Shown here: in pieces, positions 1 to 10,991 of the stretch
Position numbering within the stretch: position 1 is the first letter of the stretch
Layout of the letters: each line of letters begins with the position of its first letter
Assembly (NCBI GenBank): GCA_964035015.1
Contig: OZ036000.1
Span: 5,590,709 to 5,654,708, forward strand
Origin: Corallium rubrum
Lineage: Eukaryota > Cnidaria > Anthozoa > Scleralcyonacea > Coralliidae
Length of the DNA: 64,000 bases
Reading direction: 5' to 3'
Notes under the pieces: generated by a model
The model's input: the letters and a program-made list of their open reading frames with translations, nothing else
What the model was told of the DNA's origin: nothing
Database searches by the model: none
Made by a program: the position numbers and the translations under genes

Positions 1-1557
1 GTGTGATCATGTGATCATTATCATCACTATTAATAATAATAATTATTATTATAATATTAATCTTTATTATAATTATTATAATTAATAATAATTATTATAT
101 TTATGCATGTGCATGACAAAATTAACTAGAAATACATAAATGCAACAACCCCTCGCCTGCTTTTATATGCTTTTTTAAATACACCCCACCCACCTCACCT
201 TCCAAATAAAATAAGCACTCCTGATATACAGCAAAAACAAATGATAACCCTCAGGATAATTACAGAATTTATGATTAGGATGACTAAAAGAGAGTTGAAC
301 ATATCAAACGAAAACTTACAGATTTCATATTAAACTCTGGTTGTAAAAATATATTGTTTTTAGCCATTTAGGAGGTTTCCAAAGGAATTACTTTTATGTT
401 TTGCAAAGGCAAGATTAAAAGTTAAACAGCTCAAAAACTACATTTATAATAGGAGATAAAAACAACAGACAACCTTTCAGTCTGTATAATACAGGACAAA
501 AGAAAATGGACAAAGCCTATGAGTATTTATGATAACTGATAAGTGCTTGCAATTAAGTGAATGAAAAACATCACGTCCACAGTAGCAAAGGGAAAGCACG
601 AAAACGTGAGGCTGTTTACTGCTTAATGGCCGGCAAAAACTTGAAAACAACATATTAAAGGGACAAGGTATAAAACTTTATATGACAGTTGCTAGATTAA
701 GTTTACAGTAACTGACGAGTGTCTAAGAGGGTTCTACTTAAAGTGCCGTTCTTGGCGTTTACAGAATATATTAATGAATAAATGCTGATTACAATCAGCA
801 AAATAAATAAATACAAATGTCTTACCATCATCTTTAAAATGATATTGAGACCACTGAGTGACCTGTGACCACAAACACTACAATTCAGATCGAGTTTTTG
901 TTTACCATACGGCGTTTGGCTTCTTCAGGTTTTCTGATTTCTCTTCAAGATATATTAAACCGGCTGTTCGTATCCTTCTTTTATTCGTTGTTCGGCTTCT
1001 TTCCGTTTAAAACGAAACCATTTGAAACCATTTTGTTTCGCAAAATATGGAAATTATATAAAGTTTGCTTCAAAGCTAGTCACCAGTGCCCAAGTATTTT
1101 TACCGCGTGACACCCTACGACGTATATATATATACAAACTATTTCCAGATTTTGTCTCCCTTGCTTTTTCTACACGCGTGTAAAGTGGACTCCACGCATG
1201 TCGAGATTAGCACCCTCACCGGGCTCCAGGCCTTCGGCCCTACGCCCGGCTCGGGGATTAATATTATAACTTTTCCGATCTAATTTTCTAGCGATTCTGT
1301 CACTTACCCTCCTGAAAACATTTTTCTCAAATGTAAAACTTACCATATAATACATGTAAATTAAGAAATTAAAACCTATGATAACTATCTGTTTTCAGGG
1401 TCGTATCTAGATCGGAAAAGTTATAATATTAATTAATTTTGTCATGCACATGCATAAATATAATAATTATTATTAATTATAATAATTATAATAAAGATTA
1501 ATATTATAATAATAATTATTATTATTAATAGTGATGATAATGATCACATGATCACAC
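1..1557. mobile_element. Element with 125-bp terminal inverted repeats (non-autonomous)
   Basis: Bases 1-125 and 1433-1557 are reverse complements with no mismatch that I can see, starting GTGTGATCATGTGATC and very AT-rich further in. The left arm touches the window edge, so the true end and any target duplication cannot be judged. A second inverted repeat lies inside: 1257-1281 against 1410-1434 (ATTAATATTATAACTTTTCC and complement). The interior (about 124-1257) is a diverged copy of 2428-3650. No transposase frame is visible. It may be a foldback element or MITE that captured, or inserted around, a dispersed repeat. Confidence 0.7.
124..1257. repeat. Dispersed repeat, copy 1 of 2
   Basis: This stretch aligns by eye with 2428-3650. 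Shared blocks include TAACTAGAAATACAT at the start, ACGACGTATATATATATA near 1108, and a GC-rich block at 1165-1257 (CTACACGCGTGTAAA, then CACCCTCACCGGGCTCC). Several indels separate the copies. No conserved open frame spans both copies, so it looks non-coding. The TA-repeat and the CG-rich end could be promoter-like, but nothing proves it. Confidence 0.65.
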
Positions 1558-2427
1558 GATAATGACCCCATGTATATAATGTTATAGTATTCATAAATAA
1601 AAAACGAAACAAATTCTCAGCTGTAAAATTTATTTTCACAGGAAGTGAATACTTGTCATTTATACCGCCTCTCATTGGCCTATCTTGTCATAACTTGTCA
1701 AACCTGTTTTGCCAGGTTACCAGGCTGCATGGTATATTTCGACGTTCGAACAACTGACTTTTGACAAGCACGTACGTCGTACGTTTGGTTCGGCATAATG
1801 TTTATTTTTGCTCTACTACGATTGCCCGAAAGCAGATTTTACTGATGAGGTATGAAGTATTGTTTTGAATCATGTCTATTTCAGGTAACATACATTGCTG
1901 TTTTTGTGTTGGTTGCAGAGTTTTGGTCGTCTCTGCCATTCGATTTAAACGAAGTGACAGTTGTTCCGGCTTTTTGTATAGTGCTTTTGATTTGCTTCTT
2001 TTAATTTTATAGCTTTAATACAATGGTCTGATTTGCATTTGTCCTTCTGATTGTAGTTTGCCGTTCTGGGCCTTCATCAGTTGTGGGCCTTTATCAGTTG
2101 TGGGTTATAGTTTGTGCATGTTCATGTCTATGGAAACTATATGCTTTCTTTTCGCCTCGCGGTACTAGAGTTTGGAGACTGCTCATAGTCGAATCGAAAA
2201 AGGATTTTTATGTCTATATGATCAAGAAATGGAACAAATTCGCCTTTAACAAGTTATTTGCTTTTGTATACAGGTAGGTTTTTTGAGTCATTTTTAACAC
2301 GTCTTTTTCCTGACTGACAAAAACAATTAATTTGGAGCTTTTATAGTGCATGCATGTTTCCTTTTGGCAGTGTGTGTGCCTGTATTGAAATCAAACATTA
2401 ACTTTTACAGCTGTCTTTATATATTTA
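1558..2427. other. No gene recognised
   Basis: AT-rich DNA between the first inverted-repeat element and the second copy of the dispersed repeat. Only short open frames occur. I see no motif, splice pair or repeat that supports a feature. Confidence 0.5.
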
Positions 2428-3650
2428 ACTAGAAATACATGAATGCAACAACCCCTCGCCTGCTTTATATGCATTTTTTAACCCCCCTCCCCCCCCCCCC
2501 TCCCCTAATTTCTGTTTTTGTTGTATTAATGACACACAGATCATCTTTAAATTTTATATGTATTTTTGAAACACACACCCCCTGATTAAAATATTAAAGC
2601 CCTCCTGATATGCATTTATAGGGTGACTAACTGTTTACTTTCAGATTTCTGATTTGAAAATTGAACATTTGAAAGCAAAACTTAGGTTTCATTAATTGAA
2701 CTATAGCTGTAAAACATATATTCATTGTTTATAGGTTTCCAAGGGAATTATTTTTAGCAAGTCTTTAAATGGCTTCCCTCTGCTGTTCTGCATACATGTT
2801 TTGCAAAGGCAGAATTAAAAGTTAACAGCTCCAAAACTACATTTATAATATAAAGTCTGAGATAAAAACAATTCAGTAGAATCGGATTCCAGAAAGAAAT
2901 ATTAAACAGACAACGTTTCTGGCGGAAATTTGGAAATACTGCCTAGAAAATCGGCAAAGTTGGCCCATGAGTATTATAAATAATAAGAAGTGCATATACA
3001 CAGTCAATGAAAAACACCACGTCCAGATAAGTTTTACAAGTTTTTAAAATGGTAAGCACGAATATAAGTGGAGCTGTATATCATTTAGGTTTAAGCGAAA
3101 ACATGAAAACAACACACAATGTATTAAACTTTATATAATAGATGCTAGATTAAGTTTAACGGACGAGTGACTATGAAAGGGCTTTTATTTAAACGTATTG
3201 CCGGTCTTGGCACTTAATACAATGAATCCAATCAGCAAAATAAATATACAAATCCCCTACCTGAGTTACCACAAACATTGCCAATTCAGATCGACTTTTT
3301 GTTTACCATAAAGCGTTTAGTGTCTTTAGTATCTTCAGGTTTTCTGGTTTCTCTTCAAGACATATTAAACCGCCGTTTGTTGTTTTAGTAGAGCGGGCTC
3401 CATTTCGTTTCTTTCGTTTCGCAAAATATAGCCATAGATTTAGTTTAAAATGTTGTGGTGCTTCTTTGTCAGTCACCAGTACAACAATTCTTACCGCACG
3501 ACACCCTACGACGTATATATATATATAAACAGCTTCCAGATTTTCGTCTGCCTTGCTTTTTCTACACGCGTGTAAAATGAACTCCACGCGTGTCGAGATT
3601 AGCACCCTCACCGGGCTCCGGGCCTTCGGCCCGTCGCCCGGCTCGGGGAA
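2428..3650. repeat. Dispersed repeat, copy 2 of 2
   Basis: Second copy of the ~1.2 kb repeat at 124-1257, without the flanking AT-rich inverted repeats. It starts TAACTAGAAATACATGAATG and ends at GCCCGGCTCGGGG. A C-run near 2488 and a TA-repeat near 3515 are conserved in position. Lack of the 125-bp inverted ends here suggests that the repeat and the inverted ends are separate units. Confidence 0.6.
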
Positions 3651-4900
3651 AATAGTTGTCATTTTTCGTAAGCCTTTTCAAATGAAAATGAAACGATTTC
3701 AAATAAGCATTCAAGACGGCGAAATTTCTGGTACCGATTATTATAAAGAGCAGCAGTTAAAGGTCTTCCTCTTGTTGTTGTTGGTTTATAATAAATCTCG
3801 TATTTATATTAATAGCATTCTTTGGGTCATGTTTTAACGTATTAAAGTTCAGTGGTTTTTAACCGTTCATGCAGCCTTTTTAAAACAATTGTATGAGATA
3901 TATTAATTGAAGAAAGTGAAACTTTGCCGGCATTCAGCGACTGTCGTCGGATATGTCTATTATTAAAAAAGTACACTTCAAACACAAAACAAAAAATAAT
4001 TTAAACCAAGAACAAGTACACGAACAGTTACCAAACAAAAGAGTGGCCATTCTTGCAAAATATGTTTGCTTTCTTTCTTTCCATCTTTAGCATCCTGTTT
4101 TCCGAGAGAATGTATAATGGATATATTATACCTTTTAAATTTATTTTTCGCCGAAGCGACGAAGGAAGCCATTTTCCGCCGACACGAAGGAAGCAGTAAA
4201 ATCAAGGTACTTTTAAAAATGTTTATTTCCTCTCAGAAAAAAAAGATATTTATGTTTACTTACCGTACTTAAATCACTTCTTTGCTTTTCTTTTTCCTTA
4301 CATCGTTTTCCCCAGTATGTGTTTTTTTATAGTAAAGTATAATGAAGTAGACTTGTAAATATAAATTCAAGAAGTCTTTCCGGACACGCAAAAAACACGC
4401 AATATTAATTTGGTCCATTGCTTAATATTTCGACAATTTTTATGGCTTGTACCTCCACCCCCCTGTTCGGCAAATGATGTTATGATTTTGACGTTTTTGA
4501 TAGCCAATGAGCTTTCGTTTTCGTATGACGAGCAATAGGCAATGGGCATCCCGCATCTGGACAGACAAAATTTTGGATAAAACCCCGTAGACTTTCGTTT
4601 ATTTCATGTCTTTCCGGACTGTTTTGAAAGCCAGTAATTTGTAACTACTTAGTAAAATTATCAGTATTCAAAGTGTTGTTATGTTTGTGGTTGTCCTCCT
4701 CGTTGTTTTCAAACAATTTTCGGATTTGTTGAGGCATGTTGTAGTCAAAAATTAAAATGCTTTCCTACCTTATCAATTATTATAGACAGCTATGCTGCTT
4801 ACGCGTTTCGCGCGCGACGCCGCGGCAAGAAGGGAAACGGGGCGAGTATTCATCTCAAGTTCCAAGATGGTCGCCGAGCAGACCGTAGCGAGAAAATAAT
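3651..4900. other. No gene recognised; CpG-rich patch near 4800
   Basis: No supported coding region. A short CpG-rich patch (4801-4840, ACGCGTTTCGCGCGCGACGC) stands out from AT-rich surroundings and could be a promoter or an element end. It lies just past the last recognisable exon of the minus-strand ligase gene. Confidence 0.4.
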
Positions 4901-4915
4901 AAAAACAACCTGTAG

Positions 4916-5118
4916 TTATGGGCTGCCTATGGTTAGATGCCGTTTAGTCAGGTAAGTGAACACATCAGGATTGATGAATGAGGGTGCTGGGCCACCTTGA
5001 AGGATGGACATCACTATGATTTCACCAGCAAAGCGGAAATCTCCATTGTTGAGGCAAAGGGTGGAATTAATAGGTTTTCCATCCACAAAGAGCTTCCTTC
5101 CTACATGTTCAAGCATCT
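4916..5118 (-). CDS. HECT-domain exon (exon 2 of the split ligase gene)
   Basis: A 203-bp exon after a strong minus-strand acceptor (tttgattttcag). It encodes a conserved stretch of HECT N-lobe containing FAGEIIVMSILQGG and GGPAPSFINPDVFTYLT. The first two bases complete a Glu codon begun in exon 1, so phase is kept over the 2.2 kb intron. After YLT the frame runs about ten codons to TAA with no GT donor, so the exon may have lost its donor or use GC. Confidence 0.75.
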
Positions 5119-5396
5119 CTGAAAATCAAATATTAATTTGCTGAGAGTTAATTATTAAATTACAGTGTAACCATTGTTAGCAAAGTAGTAATAATCAGAA
5201 TCACAATTGTGCTGAATTTACGTTTTGAATTTATATAAATCTAAACATCATAACATTAACATTAACCATGCAACACTTTTACCAAGCCAGTAAAAATGTT
5301 GTCTGACTTTCTAAAGTGTGCCACTGCCACAAGCAATTTGAGTTAAAAGCAACCACCAGTAGTGTGCTGACAAGGGGGTGGGGGTGCAAAATGCTG

Positions 5397-6001
5397 CAGT
5401 GTTCGCCAGTAACGAAGTAAATTTACTTCGTTACTTTACTTAAATAAAAAAAAATCAGTATTTACTCGTAACGAAGTATTTTTTTCAAGAAATACTTTTT
5501 ACTTGTAACGAAGTACAATTTCTGTTACATATTTACTTTTCAACTTCGTTACTTTTTGTTTTATCGGTGAAGTAAAGCAAATATTTTTCAACGCAGACTA
5601 GAGATCTGTCTAGAGTTGAGACTGCAGAGATCGCATGATTGTTGGTTTTGCGTTCGCACGTCAACACGTGCTTGGCATACTGCCCTCAGAGGGCATCAAC
5701 TGGTGAGTTCTGAGTTCACTCAGTGCTGTTAATGGTTTGACAATTTATATTAATTCATGATAATTTATATTTTGTTTCAGTAGTATTTTTACTTAAGTGA
5801 AAGTTTTTCAATACTTTTACTCTTAAGTAAAATTTTCAGGCAGTACTTTTACTTTTACTTAAGTAAGATTTTCAGGCAATACTTTTACTTTTACTTGAGT
5901 AAAATTTTCAGGCCATACTTTTACTTCTACGTAAGTAAAAATTGAGGAGTTACTTTTTACTTTTACTTAAGTGCAAAATATCAGTACTTTGCTGAACACT
6001 G
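5397..6001. mobile_element. hAT-like MITE in the ligase intron
   Basis: The ends are CAGTGTTCGCCAGTAACGAAG and, inverted, CAGTGTTCAGCAAAGTACTG. These match the CAGTG-type short inverted ends of hAT transposons. The interior is packed with TACTTTTACTTAAGTAA-type direct and inverted repeats and has no transposase. The 8-bp flanks (AAATGCTG left, TTGACACA right) do not match, so no target duplication is preserved or the ends are slightly misplaced. Confidence 0.6.
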
Positions 6002-6204
6002 TTGACACATGACTGATATAAGAGTCTGAGTGGCTACAAAGCAACTGATATTCTGATACGAGCCCTAATTTATTTATTGATACAATCGTGTTACTAAAAA
6101 AACTGATAAAAATAAGAGATAATTAAGTAACACCATTGAAAAGTCTTTTTCTTAATTTATAAATTATAGTATTTATTATGTAAAATATATGTAGGATATA
6201 TATG

Positions 6205-7325
6205 TTATTTACCGGCTGGGAGGTCCGTATAGAAAAATATTTGCCCGAGGTCTTAAAAAAGGCCCGAGGCCGCAGGCCGAGGGACATTTTTGAGACCGAG
6301 GGCAAATATTTTTCTATACGGACCGACCAAAACGGTAAATAACGTATTTATTTTTTTGTTACATAATTAGATAAATTAAATTAATTATAATTGAATTAAG
6401 TTGCGTAATCCAGATGACGTTCACGTGATATTCAAAAGTCCAAAGTTTATCGTTCGACAGAAACAACTGCCGACATGCAGTCTGACAGAGAAGCTTGGAA
6501 CCTCTTTTGTGATTAAAAAACAGTCAAAACTTGAAGATCTAGTTACGAAGGGAAGTGAGAATGCAGTCCAAGTGTTTTTAAAGTTTAGTTGTTAAAGATT
6601 CTTCGTCGTTCTTCTTCGTCGCTTGCTCGTTTTTGGCTGCTCGCTTGGAAAGTCGCTTTGAATACTCGACTGACTCCGTGGAAATTGAAAGTGTGTTGTT
6701 CGAGTTTGAAGACGAAAATGCTTGTTCTAAGTCATTTGTAACTTTTTTTCAAAGACATATGGCACGATGAGGTTGGCATGTGGAAAATATTTGACTAAAA
6801 GGTAAAGACTTGTAGCGGTTTTGTTAAGTATATAGTTGAACAACAGAAGAAAGACAGTTTAGTGTCAAAAGGTTTCAGCTTTTCTGTCTTCTATGTTTTT
6901 TTTATATATAGTCTATATAGTTTCATTTAGTGATTCAAAATACTATGTTCACAAGCTCATGTATATGTTTTGCCTACCGTTTTAAAATGTTTTCATACGT
7001 CGTTGACTGCTGAGCAATAATACTTGAAATGTCGCTCGTAAATTTTTTTTTGTCACAGTTTTCCCAGCATTTCTTTTAAAATTCGCTGTTTTCACATGAA
7101 GTTGTCAAAACCATTTGGATAAACCATCTTGCTTTGTTTTTACTGGCATTCTATTGTAGTCTAAAGTAGTGAAAAGCGTCGAGTATACGAAATATTAAAA
7201 AAACTTTTTTGTTTTTGTTTTGAAATCCGCAGCGGTCCGTATCGTGTGATACGGACCGCTCGCTAAGCCAATCAGAGCGCGCGAATCAGATGGATACCGG
7301 ACCGCAAAAAAATAAATACATGTAC
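6205..7325. repeat. Foldback/MITE material in the ligase intron
   Basis: Two strong hairpins bracket about 1.1 kb. The left one (6220-6325) pairs GGTCCGTATAGAAAAATATT with its complement. The right one is AGCGGTCCGTATC, GTGT, then its complement (7231-7260). Both share the GGTCCGTAT core, and TATTTATTTTTTTG (6344-6357) recurs inverted beside the splice donor (7305-7318). This suggests one non-autonomous element spanning the intron up to exon 1. No transposase is seen; 6401-6595 has an open frame I do not recognise. Confidence 0.5.
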
Positions 7326-8516
7326 CTGAAAAGAACTCTCTCTTTGGTCCCCCATCATCAATGGCGGGTTCGCCAATGAACACTATCTTCACTTGGTTGT
7401 CTGGTGTAATTTTACCTTTTAACCTAGCTTCTTTAAAATCAGACCACATATACTTCCTCCGAACATGCAATCTTACGACCTTTTTGGGCAAGGTTTCGGC
7501 GATATTTAATATGATTTCTTTAACATCTTTGCTATCGTTGGTTGGTAGTGCTTGTGGCGAAGTCGACGGAGGAGAATCAGACACATCGCTAGTTGCTAAA
7601 TATGCAGGTTGAACATCCCCAACCCAGATGTCACAATATGCATCTGCATGATCTGCTATTGTGTCTATCGAATAGTAATCTAGACATGTTGGACATTCTA
7701 CGAATTGCTCATTGTAAATATCTTCCACCACATGCTGAAACTGAGATGAAGTTGCAGGGCTTCTTTTAGTTTCACGGTGATTAATCGTAGTGACGTTTGG
7801 AGGCGGATTTTCTAGCACATGGCATTCTGTCTCATTTGGATTCTTGCTGCACGTAGCACTTGCACCAAGGGAAAGCGGGGCACCATCTTTGCCAGTGACA
7901 CGGTTTTCCTCATTTTCCAAATCTGATTCACCACTATCAACACATACACCACACTCTTTGAGACTAGAAATCTCATTACACATGTATGCAGACCTCAATG
8001 CAACAAAAAGCGTTATGCGATTATAGTTTTTCCCTACGTCCTCCTTGTATTCTTTTAAGACAAATTCTTTTTCAGTACCTGGTAAGGTTGAAATTTCGTT
8101 ACCATCTCCATTCAATAGGACATGCTCTATATCTCCTTGGATATTCTTGTCGTGGTTTGCGTGCTTCCTTACAGCCTTTTCCAAGATTTCGTTCTTTCCT
8201 GCAGATGGTAAAACCTTGATAGGAAGCATTTTCCCTCTACATTTTTTCAAATTCCCATCATTGTCGAGCTTCATGTAGCCAATATTTACACTTACTTCAG
8301 ATTCTTTTTCCTTTCCTTTAGACTTGTTCTTATTCAGATTAGATTTTTTTGCCTTGGGCTCGAATCTGCTTTGTCTATCATGCTCCTTTCGGCGCCTAAA
8401 GTCTTCGAAACTAACAGTTTTACTTTTAGGCTTACTTGATGTAGTTGCACTTGCAGGTGTTGCAGCAGATTGTTCACCACTAGTTGATTGAAACGAACAG
8501 CCACAATTGTAACAAA
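7326..8516 (-). CDS. Main part of exon 1: charged linker, UBZ-like finger, HECT start
   Basis: Open in one frame from the transposon junction at 8516 to the splice donor at 7326 (397 codons), with no stop. The order is second zinc-ribbon half, Ser/Lys-rich linker (FEDFRRRKEHDRQ), a module with TLPGTEKEF and ITLFVALRSAYMC, a C2HC finger (CPTCLDYYSIDTIADHADAYC), a Ser/Pro linker, and HECT entry (LHVRRKYMWSDFKEARLKG). HECT G2E3-like families are large and multicopy in several marine invertebrates (known); that this copy belongs there is inference from domain order. Confidence 0.8.
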
Positions 8517-10489
8517 AACAAGACGCCCGCTAGGCGTGAACTCGGGCTACTGTAGGCTGGCGCCTTGCAAAACAATAGAACAGCAGCAGTGCTGTTTGGA
8601 GTTAATGGTTGAATTTGATGCAACTTTCAGTCAATTGACTGTAGTAGTGGAATATTCATCATAGAGAAAATCATGGTGGGTATACTGGTGTACCAAAACA
8701 TTGATTTGGCAGCCATACCGGTCTGCCAAAACATTGAAATGGTAACCATTACTGGTGTACCAAAACATCTAAATGGTGGCCATACTGGTGTACCAAAACA
8801 ATGAAATAGTGGCCATACTGGTGCACCAAAACAATGAAATAGTGGCCATTTGGCCATATTGGTGTACCAAAACAATGAAATAGTGGCTATACTGGTGTAC
8901 CAAAACAATGACATAGTGGCCATACTGGTGTACCAAAACAATAAAATAGTGGCCATACTGGTGTACCAAAACAATGAAATAATGGCAATACTGGTGTACC
9001 AAAACAATGAAATAGTGTCCATATTGGTGTACCAAAACAATGAAATGTGGCCATACCGGTGTACCAAAACAATGAAATAGTGGGCATATTGGTGTACCAA
9101 AACAATGAAATAGTGTGGCCATACAGGTGTACCAAAACAATGAAATGGCGGCCATATTGGTGTACCAAAACAATGAAATAGTGGGCATATTGGTGTACCA
9201 AAACAATGAAATAGTGTGGCCATACTGGTGTACCAAAACAATGAAATGGTGGCCATACTGGTGTACCAAAACAATGAAATAATGGCAATACTGGTGTACC
9301 AAAACAATGAAATAGTGTCCATATTGGTGTACCAAAACAATGAAATGTGGCCATACCGGTGTACCATAACAATGAAATAGTGGGCATATTGGTGTACCAA
9401 AACAATGAAATAGTGTGGCCATACAGGTGTACCAAAACAATGAAATGGCGGCCATATTGGTGTACCAAAACAATGAAATAGTGGGCATATTGGTGTACCA
9501 AAACAATGAAATAGTGTGGCCATACTGGTGTACCAAAACAATGAAATGGTGGCCATACTGGTGTACCAAAACAATGAAATAGTGGCCATACTGGTGTACC
9601 AAAACAATGAAATAGTGCGCATATTGGTGTACCAAAACAATGAAATAGTGGCCATACTGGTGTACCAAAACAATGAAATAGTAGCCATATTGGTGTACAA
9701 AACAATGAAATAGTGGCCATATTGGTGTACAAAAACAATGAAATAGTAGCCATATTGGTGTACCAAAACAATGAAATGGCAGCCATACTGGTGTATTAAA
9801 ACTAAACATTGAAATGGTGGCCATACTGGTGTACCCAAACAATAATACACACTTGATGAAAGTAATGTATAAACTGTTGAATAGCATCGACTTTTATTTG
9901 CAAGATATCAGTACAATAAATCAATAATAAACAATACAAGCAAAACTGAAGCAAACCACAAATATTAATACAGTTTAAACCTCAATACATTTACATACAG
10001 CATTCACAGACACAAGTCAGTTCGGTGTAAGACATATGATGTAAAGAAGATGTAAAACACAGCATGTTTACCTTTCACTTGCAAGTTGGCTTTATCAACT
10101 TTCTTTGATTTACAGCAACATTTATTAGTACAATTTAATTAATAACACATGTATAAAATTGATGGAGAACACATTGTCATTGATCGAGAGTTGATCGAGT
10201 AACACACTTTCAGCGTACGGTTATCGAGATCGCGGACCAACCCAGGTCTACTATAGTATAAAAGCATTGCGAGCCTGTTTCAAGTTTCGAACAACACAAC
10301 GAAAGGCGTCAGGAGAAGAAAAAACTCGCCATTCCTGGTATGAAAATCCGCCATGAACATCAGCATTTGAACTGTGACGTCAGAAGTGTCACATGCCGCA
10401 CAGTTTCGCAAAGCCTGTTGGGGCCATTTCGCGACAGAAAAAAAACCCAGACCGAAACCTAGACTCGTTCTACCACAAGTAGCCCGAGT
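8517..10489 (-). mobile_element. Helentron-type (Helitron2-like) non-autonomous element inside exon 1
   Basis: In minus orientation it begins ACTCGGGCTACTTGTGG (at 10489). It ends with the inverted copy GTAGCCCGAGT, then a hairpin (ACGCC-loop-GGCGT), then CTTGTT (at 8517). This asymmetric arrangement, one inverted end followed by a short 3' hairpin, is the known layout of Helentrons and their non-autonomous relatives, which insert between two T residues. Removing it leaves GCTAATT/TTTGTTAC, which keeps the ligase frame open. It has no Rep/helicase gene; the centre is a 33-bp minisatellite. The element at 40018-42555 and the fragment ending at 54657 share its 5' end. Confidence 0.75.
8670..9840. 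repeat. 33-bp minisatellite with a 300-bp higher-order repeat
   Basis: About 35 copies of a unit like TGGTGTACCAAAACAATGAA + ATAGTGGCCATAC, mostly 33 bp with 32- and 35-bp variants. A nine-unit block of exactly 300 bp occurs twice in tandem (about 8955-9254 and 9255-9554) with one difference noticed (9067 region versus 9366). Because unit and block are multiples of 3, several frames on both strands stay open for hundreds of codons; these are not genes. The array lies inside the Helentron-type element. Confidence 0.9.
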
Positions 10490-10818
10490 AATTAGCCTCA
10501 CCAACTGTCTGATAACCACATTTGAAACAAAACATAATGTATAAAAGAACTTGCAGTTCAATAAACAACGCGGCATGGGTTTGAAACTTCAAATCATGCA
10601 ATGTTCATGGTCAGCGGTAAAGGTATTTTATGTATGAGGTACTTCATCTTGCACGGGTGTAGCGTCCCTAATTTTTTTACTTGCGTTGTGACTTTTTTTA
10701 CTTGCGTTGACTTTTTGTGACTACCGCTGACCTGTCAGCGGTAGCCATAATGTCGGCGTGTTGCTTGCTTGCGCGAGTGTCTTCAACCGCACTTACGTCA
10801 TACTCGTGCAGCCATCGC

Positions 10819-10922
10819 CATATAGTCAAGAAGATCGCCATTAATCGCCAAGTATTCGGGAAGTACTCGTCATATAGTCAAGAAGATCGCCATTGATCGC
10901 CAAGTATTCGGGAAGTACTCGA
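10819..10922. repeat. 52-bp tandem duplication
   Basis: CATATAGTCAAGAAGATCGC and the following 32 bases occur twice back to back (10819-10870, 10871-10922) with a single A/G difference. It sits just upstream of a candidate first exon. It could hold duplicated promoter elements, but that is not shown. Confidence 0.75.
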
Positions 10923-10991
10923 GTTGTTTTCGTGGCCTCGCGGGGAATAAACTAAAGTGAATCAAGTCTTTGCATTTTGGTTGCTCTCTCG

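Larger units (their letters stand above)
4916..10535 (-). pseudogene. Zinc-ribbon/UBZ/HECT ubiquitin ligase-like gene (G2E3-like), exon 1 split by a transposon
   Basis: The coding pieces run, in minus order, 10535-10490, 8516-7326 and 5118-4916. The ATG at 10535 opens a zinc ribbon whose first CxxC (MFCFKCG) lies before the insertion and whose second (FCYNCGC) lies after it. A charged linker follows, then a C2HC finger (ECPTCLDYY...H...C) like Rad18 UBZ4, then the start of a HECT N-lobe (DDGGPKREFFS). Exon 1 ends at donor CAG/gtacat (7326); exon 2 starts after acceptor ttttcag (5119), and the phases agree. Exon 2 continues the HECT fold (GGPAPSFINPDVF). The HECT C-lobe with its catalytic cysteine is not found: exon 2 meets a stop at 4916 with no GT donor just before it (a GC donor is possible). 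HECT proteins move ubiquitin from E2 to substrate. With the start codon cut from the rest, this allele is probably inactive. Confidence 0.8.

Noticed and set aside
1410..1424. Sequencing-adapter contamination (AGATCGGAAAAG)
   Set aside because: It differs from the adapter after 9 bases and has a matching inverted copy at 1270, so it is genomic.
8670..9840. CRISPR-like array
   Set aside because: Units are contiguous with no unique spacers, and the context is eukaryotic.
8627..9887. Long open frames of 299-407 codons on minus and repeats of LVYQNNEI on plus
   Set aside because: They are the 33-bp minisatellite read in different frames; the unit lacks stops in several frames and its length is a multiple of 3.
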